Shown piece by piece: positions 17,831-27,279 of a stretch of 64,000 bases of DNA (the stretch's first letter is position 1; the number at the start of each line of letters is the position of its first letter). This DNA comes from Alphaproteobacteria bacterium (lineage in GTDB: Bacteria; Pseudomonadota; Alphaproteobacteria; Micropepsales; Micropepsaceae), in contig JAFARO010000004.1 in NCBI GenBank assembly GCA_019245415.1, positions 620,001 through 684,000 of the forward strand, read 5' to 3'. The position numbers and the translations under genes are program-made. Below the pieces are notes generated by a model. It saw only the letters and a program-made list of their open reading frames with translations. It had not been told where the DNA came from and searched no databases.

Positions 17831-17990
17831 GTCATGGCCCGCGAATGCGGGCCACCCAGTTGAGTTCTCAGCAACCAGAGGGATTGCACGCGGAGGCGCG
17901 CCGTTGAGCTTCGTTTTCCGCAGCTGCGCCATACCCATTTTTAGGCCACCGACAATGTCACCTGGGTGGCCCGCATTCGCGGGCCATGAT
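17831..17990. repeat. family M palindromic repeat with degenerate nested C repeat
   Basis: Arms GTCATGGCCCGCGAATGCGG and CCGCATTCGCGGGCCATGAT, then inner GCCACCCAG / CTGGGTGGC. A left C-type half (GCACGCGGAGGCGCG, about 17889) has lost its right arm. A closely related copy is at 32341. Confidence 0.85.
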
Positions 17991-18065
17991 ACCGAGGGTT
18001 TCTTTCGTTGCCCGTTTTGTTCTGAGACACAGCAGATGCCGAGCCAGCAAGGTGGCGCGGGCGCT

Positions 18066-18485
18066 TCACGGCTGGATTTGGGTAAACACCGTGCGGAATG
18101 AGCACGCATCATTGGAGCCGAGAACGACGGCAGATGTGGCGATCCCGTTCACGACGGTGCCGAACTGGACATAGGAGTCCATGCCGCCCAAATTCATCCT
18201 GTGTATGCCGATGACCTTGTAGGGTTCACGAAGGCGTGCGGCCCCCTGATTGTGCACGTTTCCTGCGGTGATGTAGTTCTGAGAATCCGTGACTCTGCCG
18301 TAGCCTCTTTTGGGAACAAATTTTTCCAGGCCGACTTCCTGGGTGAAGTATTGTCCGTTCGTTTGCGACCAGCATACGATATCGCGGATATAGCTGTAGT
18401 TGCCCGAAAAATCCGGAATATCGGTTGCCGCCCGGGCCGGAAGGCAGGCCGTCAGCAAGGTGACGCAAATAAGCTTCTTCAGCAC
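18066..18485 (-). CDS. small secreted protein of unknown function
   Basis: 139 residues with a signal peptide (MLKKLICVTLLTACLPARA). The mature part is rich in beta-type sequence with Tyr and Asn (FSGNYSYIRDIVCWSQTNGQYF) and has two Cys that could pair. Low hydrophobicity suggests a periplasmic or secreted soluble protein. Its codon use is less GC-rich than that of its neighbours. No family recognised. Convergent with the export gene across an M repeat. Confidence 0.65.
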   Translation of the reverse strand: MLKKLICVTLLTACLPARAATDIPDFSGNYSYIRDIVCWSQTNGQYFTQEVGLEKFVPKRGYGRVTDSQNYITAGNVHNQGAARLREPYKVIGIHRMNLGGMDSYVQFGTVVNGIATSAVVLGSNDACSFRTVFTQIQP

Positions 18486-18615
18486 GTGGCACCTCGATGC
18501 GCACAGCGTCGGGAGCGTAGGCGTAGGATTCTAACAACCTGCTAATGGCGCTTGCGGGCCGCAGCGCCGGATACCGGGGATGACAATGGCGGCGCAAATG
18601 CCCTATGAACTCTCC

Positions 18616-19446
18616 ATGTCTGCTCCAAACAGCATCGTCACCGTCGGCTCCGTCGCCATCGGCAATCGGCTGCCCTTGGCGCTGATCGCGGGGCCCTGCC
18701 AGCTCGAGAGCCGCGCGCATGCGCTCGAGATGGCGCAGGCGCTGAAGGAGATCGCGGCGAAAGCCGGCATCGGCCTCGTCTACAAGACGAGCTTCGACAA
18801 GGCCAACCGCACCAGCGGCGCGGGCAAGCGCGGCATGGGGCTCGAAGCCTCGCTGCCGGTGTTCGCCGAGATCCGCGAGAGCCTGGGGCTTGCCGTGCTG
18901 ACCGACGTGCATGAGCGCGAGCAATGCGCGGCGGTGGCGCAAGCGGTCGACGTGCTGCAGATCCCCGCGTTCCTTTCGCGCCAGACCGATCTTATCGTCG
19001 CCGCCGCGAAGACCGGCAAGATCGTCAACGTCAAGAAGGGCCAGTTCCTCGCGCCGGCGGACATGCAGCACGTCATCGCCAAGGTGACCGAGGCGGGAAA
19101 TCCCAACGTGCTCGTCACCGAGCGCGGCGCGAGCTTCGGCTACAACACCCTGGTCGTCGACATGACCGGACTGCCCGAGATGGCCGCGTTCGGCGCGCCC
19201 GTGGTGATGGACGCGACCCATGCGGTGCAGAAGCCGGGCGGGCAGGGCGCCTCATCGGGCGGCAATCGCGCGATGGCGCCGGTGATCGCGCGCGCCGCGG
19301 TCGCGGTGGGCGTCGCCGCGGTATTCATGGAAACGCACCAGGATCCCGATCATGCGCCGTCCGACGGCCCCAACATGATCCGGCTGAAGGACATGGCCGC
19401 GATCCTCGACGAACTGATCGCGATCGATCGCGTGGTGAAGAGGTAA
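18616..19446 (+). CDS. kdsA: 3-deoxy-D-manno-octulosonate 8-phosphate synthase
   Basis: 276 residues from the ATG at 18616 (MSAPNSIVTVG); ATG codons at 18580, 18586 and 18598 are also in frame but would add residues that overlap a D-type half-site. It condenses phosphoenolpyruvate with arabinose 5-phosphate for the Kdo of lipopolysaccharide. Motifs: LIAGPCQLES, YKTSFDKANRTS, GQFLAP, and MDATHAVQKPGG. The residue after KKGQF and the Cys in AGPC suggest checking whether it is a metal-dependent type. Upstream of eno in the common alphaproteobacterial order, though here three other genes intervene. Confidence 0.94.
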   Translation: MSAPNSIVTVGSVAIGNRLPLALIAGPCQLESRAHALEMAQALKEIAAKAGIGLVYKTSFDKANRTSGAGKRGMGLEASLPVFAEIRESLGLAVLTDVHEREQCAAVAQAVDVLQIPAFLSRQTDLIVAAAKTGKIVNVKKGQFLAPADMQHVIAKVTEAGNPNVLVTERGASFGYNTLVVDMTGLPEMAAFGAPVVMDATHAVQKPGGQGASSGGNRAMAPVIARAAVAVGVAAVFMETHQDPDHAPSDGPNMIRLKDMAAILDELIAIDRVVKR

Positions 19447-19507
19447 TTCCGGCCATCGCTGGCCGCCCTCCAAATGCCGCGGCGATCGCATTCTCTCAAA
19501 AAAGATC

Positions 19508-19602
19508 GTCATCGCCCGGCTTGTCCGGGCGACCCATCTTTGCCTGGAATAAATTGGGTCGCCCGCATAGTCCGTAGCGGCAGCGTAGGGACGGGCGATG
19601 AC
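19508..19602. repeat. family G palindromic repeat
   Basis: GTCATCGCCCGGCTTGTCC on the left, ACGGGCGATGAC on the right, inner GGCGACCCATCTTT against AAATTGGGTCGCCC. Lies between convergent kdsA and the MAPEG gene. Confidence 0.85.
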
Positions 19603-19617
19603 GTTTTTTCTAGCGCG

Positions 19618-20040
19618 CTACCCCGCGGTCACCGCCATCCAGGCGTTGACCAGGCCGACAATCGTGGTGATGAGCAGGCCTGCGGTCGCCGCCAGCGAGA
19701 TGATGAAGCCGGTGCCCCGCGACCCCGGATCGCTGACATAGGCGAGCGCGTAGACGATGCGCCCGACGATCCACACCAAGCCCAGCGCTCCGGTGAGCAG
19801 CGGCAGCATCATGAAATAGCTGTTCGACAGCCACAGCAGCGGCAGGAAGATCACGAACTGCTCCAGCGTGTTCATCTGCACGCGATAGGCGCGCTCGAAT
19901 TCGGGATGGCCCGTGACGGCGGGCGCCTGGACATTGTGCTTGGAGCGCATGCCGCCGACGCGGAAGCCGGTCCAGAAGACGACGAGGAGGGCAAGGACGG
20001 TGACGGTGGCGGTGAACAGCGTGGCGACTGTTGCGGACAT
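19618..20040 (-). CDS. MAPEG family membrane protein
   Basis: A 140-residue four-helix protein of the MAPEG family (glutathione S-transferase and eicosanoid enzyme relatives). The family signature is visible in loop 1: RVGGMRSKHNVQAPAVTGHPEFERAYRVQMN shortened here to its key residues, with the conserved Arg-Val-Gln-Met-Asn-Thr-Leu-Glu that lines the glutathione site. Helices 2-4 follow (FVIFLPLLWLS, LTGALGLVWIVGRIVYAL, GFIISLAATAGLLITTIVGLV). Probably a membrane glutathione transferase or peroxidase. Four GANTC sites lie 41-75 bp upstream. Confidence 0.9.
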   Translation of the reverse strand: MSATVATLFTATVTVLALLVVFWTGFRVGGMRSKHNVQAPAVTGHPEFERAYRVQMNTLEQFVIFLPLLWLSNSYFMMLPLLTGALGLVWIVGRIVYALAYVSDPGSRGTGFIISLAATAGLLITTIVGLVNAWMAVTAG

Positions 20041-20080
20041 GGAAATTCCCTTCCGAAATTGACGGCCGCAGGCGCGGCCT

Positions 20081-20115
20081 GAGTCGAAAGGGGAGTCTAT
20101 GCGATTCGCCGATTC
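20081..20115. promoter_or_regulatory. cluster of four GANTC sites upstream of the MAPEG gene
   Basis: GAGTC 20081-20085, GAGTC 20093-20097, GATTC 20103-20107 and GATTC 20111-20115. Four sites in 35 bp is far above chance for a 4-base specific motif. Confidence 0.55.
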
Positions 20116-20125
20116 GCACCGCTGT

Positions 20126-20243
20126 GATCCTCCCCCGCGCGCGGGGGAGGGGGACCGCCGAAGGCGGTGGAGGGGGCGGCTCGCGGCATGCCCCCTCCGC
20201 CTCGCCTTCGGCTCGGCACCTCCCCCGTAAACGGGGGAGGATC
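20126..20243. repeat. family V repeat (CCTCCCCC ends), MITE-like
   Basis: Terminal hairpins CCTCCCCCGCGCGCGGGGGAGG and CCTCCCCCGT...ACGGGGGAGG (each its own palindrome, first shown up to 22 bases in the sequence at 20129-20150) flank subterminal blocks ACCGCCGAAGGCGGTGGAGG and GCCCCCTCC. These are the same subterminal blocks as in the DUF559-carrying element at 50614, so this looks like its ends joined with the gene lost. Confidence 0.85.
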
Positions 20244-20255
20244 GCTTTGCTTTCT

Positions 20256-20735
20256 CTAATGCGGCGGGGGAGGCGGGGTTTGCGAATATCCCTGGTCGCC
20301 ATAGCCTTGGTCGCCCTGCTGCGAACCCTGGCCGTATCCAGCCTGCCCGCCCTGCATGCGGTTCTGGTACTTCGCCTGCTGGTTCTCGATATGGCGCTCG
20401 ATGCGGGCCTTCTGGGCGTCGGGCAGCGCGTTCCAGCGCGCCTCGAGGTCCTGCAGGAAGGCCTGGCGCTGCTGTCCGCTCATGGCGCGAAGCTTCTGAA
20501 TCTGGGCCTTGCGATAAGAATGCTTCTGCGCCTTGTCCATGCCGCGCGTCGCCTGGTGCATGTCGGCGCGGAACATCATGAATTCCTGCGGCGTCTCGAA
20601 CATCGCCTGCATCTTCTGGCCGTGATGGCCGCTGGCTTGGGACGGGACGCTCACCTGAGCGGCGGACGGGGGATCGGCGAGCGCCGCCGATGCGAACAAC
20701 GCCGCCGCGGCGGTCGTCAAGAGGAAAGCCTTCAT
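20256..20735 (-). CDS. secreted DUF3106-like protein
   Basis: 159 residues: signal peptide (AFLLTTAAAALFASAALA), a helical charged core (KAQIQKLRAMSGQQRQAFLQDLEARWNALPDAQKARIERHIE) recalling DUF3106/heavy-metal-resistance type helical hairpins in abbreviated form, and a Gly/Gln/Tyr-rich low-complexity tail ending in Pro and His. Probably periplasmic. No metal motif other than scattered Met and His residues. Function unknown. Confidence 0.7.
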   Translation of the reverse strand: MKAFLLTTAAAALFASAALADPPSAAQVSVPSQASGHHGQKMQAMFETPQEFMMFRADMHQATRGMDKAQKHSYRKAQIQKLRAMSGQQRQAFLQDLEARWNALPDAQKARIERHIENQQAKYQNRMQGGQAGYGQGSQQGDQGYGDQGYSQTPPPPPH

Positions 20736-20933
20736 GGGCGTGGGGGTCTCCGTTTTGTCAAGCGTTCAACGGGGAGAACGCTTGTGTCCGTCGGCGGCTG
20801 CCATGCCTTGCGCGGGCGGCGGCGGCCATGGCGGGAATGTGGCGCTTCCGCGCGTTTTTCTTGACGGATTTCCTCAACCGAACGTGACCAAGATTGCATC
20901 CCCGGCAATCGCGATGCGGTATAGGATGCTGCG

Positions 20934-21413
20934 ATGCGCAACGAAAAGCTGTATCTTTCCGCACTGTTGTTTCTCGGCGCGATCGCCGCGCAAGCGCCGG
21001 CACGCGCGCAAGCGGAGAGCGCGATGCCCAATGTCATTGCCGAGACGGAGGGCGCAGGCGGGGTCCGGCTCGGCACCGTCGCGACATCGGTCAAGCTGCT
21101 GGCGCGCGCGCCATTGCATAAGGGCTCGCTCGTGCGCTTGGTGCTGCGCGGGTTTTCGGCCGCGGCGGCGCCGGGTGTGATCTACCGTCTCTATCTCGAC
21201 GCGCCGGACGGCAAGGCAGACCCGTCCGCGTTTGTCGGCGACATCAACTTCTACGATGTCGGTCCGGCGCCGCGCACCGACCGCTTCGTGAGCTTCGACG
21301 TCACCGCCCGTTTGGCGAAAACCGGCGGACACACGCTCTTGATCGTTCCTCTGGGCGCCCCGGCCGCGGCCGCCGCCCCGCGCATCCAGACGGTCGAGCT
21401 GGTTGCCGAGTAG
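20934..21413 (+). CDS. stand-alone tyrosinase C-terminal-like domain protein
   Basis: 159 residues with a signal peptide (LSALLFLGAIAAQAPARA). The mature 105-residue domain matches the C-terminal domain of the tyrosinase encoded next door: both have VRLVLR, a Tyr-x-x-Tyr strand, a Pro-Gly turn, a Phe-rich strand, RF-x-SFDVT, LxxPLGxP and end in ELVA-x-E. In tyrosinases this domain shields or chaperones the copper site. Lacks any copper-binding His set. It is 200 bp upstream of the tyrosinase on the same strand with an M repeat between, so the two may be co-expressed. Likely arisen by duplication of the domain. Confidence 0.75.
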   Translation: MRNEKLYLSALLFLGAIAAQAPARAQAESAMPNVIAETEGAGGVRLGTVATSVKLLARAPLHKGSLVRLVLRGFSAAAAPGVIYRLYLDAPDGKADPSAFVGDINFYDVGPAPRTDRFVSFDVTARLAKTGGHTLLIVPLGAPAAAAAPRIQTVELVAE

Positions 21414-21449
21414 CGCGGCTCTGGTTTTTGCCGAAACTCAATCCAATCC

Positions 21450-21496
21450 GTCATGGCCGCCGTAGCCTTGGCGAAGGCGGCAAGCCCGGCCATGAC
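21450..21496. repeat. short family M hairpin
   Basis: GTCATGGCCGCCGTAGCCTT and AAGGCGGCAAGCCCGGCCATGAC (right arm longer than shown here is in the sequence) pair imperfectly. A minimal, single-hairpin family M member between the two tyrosinase-related genes. Confidence 0.7.
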
Positions 21497-21613
21497 GGTT
21501 TTTTTGAGTGGAAACCTTCTACGCCGAAACACTTTTGTGCCGGTTACCGATCCCGCTTGAAGCAGCCACAATAACTACCTATAGTCGAATAAACTTCAGG
21601 CTAGGGGGGCGCC

Positions 21614-23089
21614 ATGAGCGACCGCATTTCACGACGTTCCATGCTGAGGACCGGGGCCGCGGCCACGGCGCTGATTCCGTTTCCCATCTGGTTCGAGCAA
21701 TACGGCGCCAAGGCCAGCACGCCGATGGTGCGCTACAGCGCCGAGAGCACGCAGGGCGCGGCCAATCTCGCCACCTACCGCAGCGTCGTCAGCCACATGA
21801 TGAGCCAGCCCACCGGCAATCCGTGCAGCTGGGCGTTTCAGTGGTACACCCACGCGGTTCCGAGCAACACCACCAAGGCGGCGCAGATCGCGCTGCTTCC
21901 CGCGGCGCAGCAGCCGCTTGCGACCGACATGTGGAATACCTGCCAGGCGCACGGCAGCACGCCGGGCGCGGTGGAGGACTACTTCCTTCCCTGGCACCGG
22001 ATGTACGTCTATTTCTTCGAGCGCATCGTGCGCACCTTGTCCGGCAATACGAACTGGACGCTGCCCTATTGGGATTACACGGTCACCGCGCAGCGCTCGA
22101 TCCCGACGCCGTTCCGCAGTTCCAGTTCCAACGCGCTCTATCGCCCCAACCGCAACAGCGGCGGCACCGCCGGCAATCCCAACATCAATGCCGGCCAGCC
22201 GCTCGACTACGGCCTGTCGCCGTCGCCGATCAGCCAGGATTTCGCCGCCGCCGTCGCCGAAACCGCCTATTCGCCGTCGGGAAGCCATCAGGGCTTCAAC
22301 ATGACCTTGGATTTCGGCCTGCATGGCGACGTGCACGTGCTGACCGGCAACGGCACCAACATGGGCAGCGTGCCCTTCGCGGCGGGCGATCCCGTATTCT
22401 ACACCCATCACTGCAACATCGACCGCATCTGGGCGAGCTGGAACAACGCCGGCCGCGCCAATCCGACGAGCTCGAGCTGGCTCAACAAGACCTTCATCTT
22501 CGCCGACGAGCACTGCAACAAGGTCATCGGCAAGATCGACGACTTCAAATCGATCGTGCCGCTGAACTACACCTATGACAGCTTCGTGCGCATTCCGGGC
22601 GGACGCGTGTTGAACCTGGGCAATCTGAAGTTCCTGGCGGTGCAGGAGGGGATCACCATTCCCAATCCGCCCGATCCCTATCACATCGCCATCCCGCTCA
22701 ACGACGAGGCCACCAGCCGTCTCAAGCTGCAGACAAGGAGCTTGGTCGGCTCGAGCTCGGAAGTGCGCCTGGTGCTGCGCAATCTGACGGCAAAGGAATC
22801 ACCGGAGGTGCTTTATGCGGTCTATGTCGGTCTGCCCGCCGGCAGCCGCACCGTGCCGAAAGGCGCCAAGCCCGTGGGCTATGTCAATTTCTTCGAGTCC
22901 GCGATGCCCGGCATGGCGATGAACGAACCGCAGAACCGGTTCCACAGCTTCGACGTCACCGAGGCGCTGCGCGGCGCCAAGATGGCCGGAACCGAGCGTT
23001 CGCTCAACGTCACGCTCCAGCCCTTGGGCAGACCGAAGGCCGGGGCGGCGCCCACCATCGGCCGCATGGAACTGGTCGCCACCGAGTGA
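21614..23089 (+). CDS. tyrosinase family copper oxidase
   Basis: 491 residues. The N-terminus has a twin-arginine-like signal (RISRRSMLRTGAAATALIPF), fitting export of a folded copper enzyme. CuA-site residues: His in TCQAHGS, then FLPWHRMYVYFFER. CuB-site residues: HGDVHVLTG and FYTHHCNIDRIWASW. A C-terminal beta domain (about 370-491) ends in RMELVATE and is paralogous to the separate protein at 20934. Expected to oxidise phenols to o-quinones, possibly for melanin-like pigment. No melC1-type copper chaperone is visible unless the stand-alone domain plays that part. Confidence 0.93.
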   Translation: MSDRISRRSMLRTGAAATALIPFPIWFEQYGAKASTPMVRYSAESTQGAANLATYRSVVSHMMSQPTGNPCSWAFQWYTHAVPSNTTKAAQIALLPAAQQPLATDMWNTCQAHGSTPGAVEDYFLPWHRMYVYFFERIVRTLSGNTNWTLPYWDYTVTAQRSIPTPFRSSSSNALYRPNRNSGGTAGNPNINAGQPLDYGLSPSPISQDFAAAVAETAYSPSGSHQGFNMTLDFGLHGDVHVLTGNGTNMGSVPFAAGDPVFYTHHCNIDRIWASWNNAGRANPTSSSWLNKTFIFADEHCNKVIGKIDDFKSIVPLNYTYDSFVRIPGGRVLNLGNLKFLAVQEGITIPNPPDPYHIAIPLNDEATSRLKLQTRSLVGSSSEVRLVLRNLTAKESPEVLYAVYVGLPAGSRTVPKGAKPVGYVNFFESAMPGMAMNEPQNRFHSFDVTEALRGAKMAGTERSLNVTLQPLGRPKAGAAPTIGRMELVATE

Positions 23090-23126
23090 ACCCACGGACT
23101 TGCCCGGGCCGGCGCCGCGCGCCTAA

Positions 23127-24428
<1,302 letters not shown>

Positions 24429-24542
24429 CAATGGAGTGCTGGACAAGGCGCCGAGTCGGCCAGGAACGACATGGCGCTTAGGCACTGTTACAGTTTAAGG
24501 TCGGGGCTCCAGAAATTATTCTGTAGCGGCTAAGCTGGCAGC

Positions 24543-24863
24543 ATGTTCCATGCACCGAACAAAACCAAGGCTTATAGCCCCAGGCGCCTGTATGCCCTTG
24601 AGCGCAATGCCGCAAGGCCACCGGGGACGTGCTGTCTTAGGATCGTAGAGCGCGTCCCTTTCTGGTACCCCAGCAATCCGTCCAAATTGTATGTGCGCTA
24701 CGACAACTGGCACCTCACGCTTCATCCGGAAACTGAATTGCGGGGCTTTCTCCGAAAGCTCAGCAGAGAGGGCTTCATTTTGGCAATGACAGACCCCGCT
24801 GAGGACTTTAGCTTTTCGAAAACAAGGCTACTCCCGTTCGTGGTAGGATGGATCAATGCCTAA
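24543..24863 (+). CDS. hypothetical cargo protein of the IS1-like element
   Basis: 106 residues, no signal or membrane helix. The pattern KLYVRYDNWHLTLHPETELRGFL hints at a small alpha/beta fold. It overlaps the next gene by 8 bp, suggesting an operon. Lower GC than the chromosome around it. I do not recognise it. Confidence 0.55.
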   Translation: MFHAPNKTKAYSPRRLYALERNAARPPGTCCLRIVERVPFWYPSNPSKLYVRYDNWHLTLHPETELRGFLRKLSREGFILAMTDPAEDFSFSKTRLLPFVVGWINA

Positions 24864-25086
24864 AGGACCCCAAGGCCAGAAGCGCCCCGCCGATGTCATC
24901 GGCAACGCCGTCCACGTCATGCGGATCGCGACGGGGGAGATTGAAGAGCAGGAAGAAAGTGCACGGGCACGCGCGGGAAGGCTTGGCGGCAAAAAAGGCG
25001 GCTCGACACGTGCGAAGAAATTGAACGCAGACCAGCGAAGCAATGCCGCAACGCTGGCAGCCAAGGCACGTTGGCGGCGTGACTAA
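24856..25086 (+). CDS. small basic cargo protein (RPADVIGNAV family)
   Basis: 76 residues, strongly charged. The N-terminus PKGPQGQKRPADVIGNAV and the Ala/Lys/Gly-rich tail (GRLGGKKGG, AAKARW) are seen in many small alphaproteobacterial proteins of unknown role often found near mobile DNA; the composition suggests nucleic-acid binding. Start overlaps the upstream stop; its end overlaps the convergent gene by 4 bp. Confidence 0.7.
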   Translation: MPKGPQGQKRPADVIGNAVHVMRIATGEIEEQEESARARAGRLGGKKGGSTRAKKLNADQRSNAATLAAKARWRRD

Positions 25087-25580
25087 CTTTCGCCACCCTC
25101 GCCAAGAATATCGCTCAAATCGTCGTCGGCAGCGTCCTTTGTTTTGGGCTTAGTCTTAAAGCTGCGGTTGGGATACCACTCTTTTAGCCCCCACGTACCG
25201 CGCCCCACCTTCACAATATCCCCCACCTCCTTAGACCGCCGCGTAATGACCGCACCGATGGTGTTTACGGGGTCCTTCGAATTGAGGTGCAAGCCGCCAG
25301 CCCGGAAGGCGCCGGCCATTTCCGGGTTGTTTAGGGGCTTGCGCTTGGCGGCAAGTAACTTTTTGGCGGCGTCGGGGATGGTCATGCCGAGAAAAGCGCC
25401 GGGGTCATCGACGCTTCCGCCACCAGCGCCGGCCGCAGGCGGGGCCATGGCGAGAGACTGGACGCTAAGCCCGCGTAAGCCTTCAATCGCCTTGATCGCT
25501 TGATCTATCTGTTCGCGTTTCGCCCGGAGGTCCGCTAGAACGACCTCGTAAGCGTCGAATTCTTGAGCCTCTGCAGGCAT
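25083..25580 (-). CDS. HARE-HTH-like winged-helix cargo protein
   Basis: 165 residues. An N-terminal helix with coiled-coil character (VVLADLRAKREQIDQAIKAIEGL), a Gly/Ala linker, then a winged-helix segment (MTIPDAAKKLLAAKRKPLNN to VGRGTWGLKEWYP, about 85-145) that matches the HARE-HTH/restriction-system helix-turn-helix style, and a charged tail. Start follows AAGGAG. Likely a DNA-binding modulator carried by the element. The 313 bp to the transposase contains no other gene. Confidence 0.7.
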   Translation of the reverse strand: MPAEAQEFDAYEVVLADLRAKREQIDQAIKAIEGLRGLSVQSLAMAPPAAGAGGGSVDDPGAFLGMTIPDAAKKLLAAKRKPLNNPEMAGAFRAGGLHLNSKDPVNTIGAVITRRSKEVGDIVKVGRGTWGLKEWYPNRSFKTKPKTKDAADDDLSDILGEGGES

Positions 25581-25893
25581 TTGTTGCTCCTTAAGCGGGA
25601 TTGTGCTATTGGGGAGCCACCCATTGGGAGTTCAGCCCTTTGGGTGGCGCGCCTTGAGCCGCTGGACATCAGGGGCACAAAGCCCCCTCCTAGGCTGCGG
25701 TCGTCATCTTCTGAACCTCCTCTTCTTTCTGTCAGTTGGGAGAGGCTAAGCGCGCCAGGGTGCCAATCCTGGCGCGCTTCTTTATGCGCTCTTACCACCC
25801 ACGAGTCAAGCGGCGGCATGCCGGTTCATAGCGGCTGAGTGTATTTCTATCAAAGCGCTTGACTTGCTAGATTGCTTACGCATAATGTCCAGT

Positions 25894-26747
25894 ATGAACC
25901 GTCTCCCCTTCGAGAAACGTCGCCAAATCCTCCACCTGATGGTCGAGGGGAACTCCGTCCGGGGATCGCCCGGCTCGTGGACGTATCGCCGGTCACGGTC
26001 CTGCGCCAGCTCGAATTGGCTGGACAGGCGTGCGCGATCTTCCACGATGAGAAGGTCCGAGGCGTAAAGGCGAAGCGGGTCGAGTGCGATGAAATTTGGT
26101 CGTTCAACTATTGCAAACGAGCGACGCTGGCGAAGGCCAAGGCCGCACCTGCCGATGCTGGCGACACGTGGACGTGGACGGCACTGGACCGCGATAGCAA
26201 GCTGATTGTCTCGTATCTCGTCGGCGGTCGCGACGCGGGCTATGCGGCCGAGTTCATGCAGGACGTGGCGTATCGCGTCGCCAATCGTATCCAGCTTACA
26301 ACAGACGGGCACGGGGCTTATCTGAGCGCCGTGGACGGCGCCTTCGGGCTGGACGTGGACTATGCCCAGCTAATCAAACACTACGGCGAGACGCCGGACG
26401 CTGGCCCCGAGCGCAAGTATTCCCCCGGCGTCTGCACGGGCGTCAGCGGCCGAAAGGTCGTGGGCAATCCCAACGCCAACTATGTCAGCACGTCCTTCGT
26501 CGAGAAGCACAACCAGTCCATGCGCCAGCATATGAGGCGGTTCACGAGACTGACAGCGGCTCATTCCAAAAAGTTCGCAAACCACGTCCACATGGTTGCC
26601 CTCTATACCGTCTGGTACAATTGGGTCCGGATCAATTCCGCCGTGAAGATGGCCCCGGCTATGGCCGTTGGCCTAACGGATAGGCTTTGGGAAATGGACG
26701 ACCTGACTAAGCTGGTAGAAGCCTACGAACTGCAAAGGCGGGGCTAG
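25894..26747 (+). pseudogene. IS1-type transposase with a -1 frameshift
   Basis: Together the two frames encode about 285 residues of an IS1-family DDE transposase. The N-terminal HTH (MNRLPFEKRRQILHLMVEGN) is in the frame starting at 25894. After a GGGG run at about 25970 the rest (IARLVDVSPVTV, then CDEIWSF, TTDGHGAY and VEKHNQSMRQHMRRFTRL with the catalytic Glu) is in the -1 frame. A single missing G would explain this. IS1 is also known for programmed -1 shifting, but the slippery run here is short. A PDDEXK-like gene starts 2 bp after the stop. Confidence 0.75.
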
Positions 26748-26749
26748 AC

Positions 26750-27208
26750 GTGAAGACGCCGCAATGGGTGAAGAAGATCGGCGGAGAAGCCGGAGAGATG
26801 TTCGTCGCTGGCGAACTTATGAAACGAGGCATTCTCACGGCCCTGCTACCTGAAAATTTTACCGCCGACGATCTTATGATTAGCAACCGTGAAGGCACCT
26901 CCACTGGCTTTGTACAAGTTAAAGCATGTCATCCTGACAGGTCCGAATCCTTCATTTTGAGAGTGACGGACGAGGCATGGGTAGAATCGCGTCCGAACAC
27001 GTATTGTGCGCTAGTTTGGCTGGGAAGAACTTCAACGTTTGAGGCGCCAAGATACTGGCTCGCGCTCAAGTCTGAGGTTGGGCAGTTTTGCGTCGAACAC
27101 CCCGCCCATGGCACCAGCAACTGGGAACGGCGGCTATACCCTTCCAGTCTCCCGGCACATTGGGAAAACCGATGGGAGCTATTCGATTCTTTTAGGCCCC
27201 ACCTATGA
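26750..27208 (+). CDS. PDDEXK-like nuclease-fold cargo protein
   Basis: 152 residues from a GTG two bases after the transposase stop, likely translated by coupling. The pattern GEAGEMFVAGELMKRG, then an Asp (ADDLMIS) and TGFVQVKACH gives E...D...QxK, the core of restriction-endonuclease-like (PDDEXK) folds. Possible role: nuclease helping transposition, or a cargo defence function. Catalytic activity not shown. Ends 5 bp before the right terminal repeat. Confidence 0.6.
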   Translation: MKTPQWVKKIGGEAGEMFVAGELMKRGILTALLPENFTADDLMISNREGTSTGFVQVKACHPDRSESFILRVTDEAWVESRPNTYCALVWLGRTSTFEAPRYWLALKSEVGQFCVEHPAHGTSNWERRLYPSSLPAHWENRWELFDSFRPHL

Positions 27209-27279
27209 ATTCAAACTGTAACAGTGCCGGCGCTTAACCCCACGGTGACGGCAGTCATCGTCTGTGCTATATATCCGGC

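Larger units (their letters stand above)
24481..27228. mobile_element. IS1-like insertion element with cargo genes, 2748 bp
   Basis: Perfect 16-bp terminal inverted repeats GGCACTGTTACAGTTT at 24481-24496 and, inverted, 27213-27228. Direct target duplication GGCGCTTA at 24473-24480 and 27229-27236 (8 bp). Inside: a two-gene cargo on the left, a winged-helix protein on the opposite strand, a frameshifted IS1-type DDE transposase, and a PDDEXK-like protein. It landed 45 bp after the eno stop. Clean ends and duplication indicate a fairly recent insertion. Confidence 0.93.
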
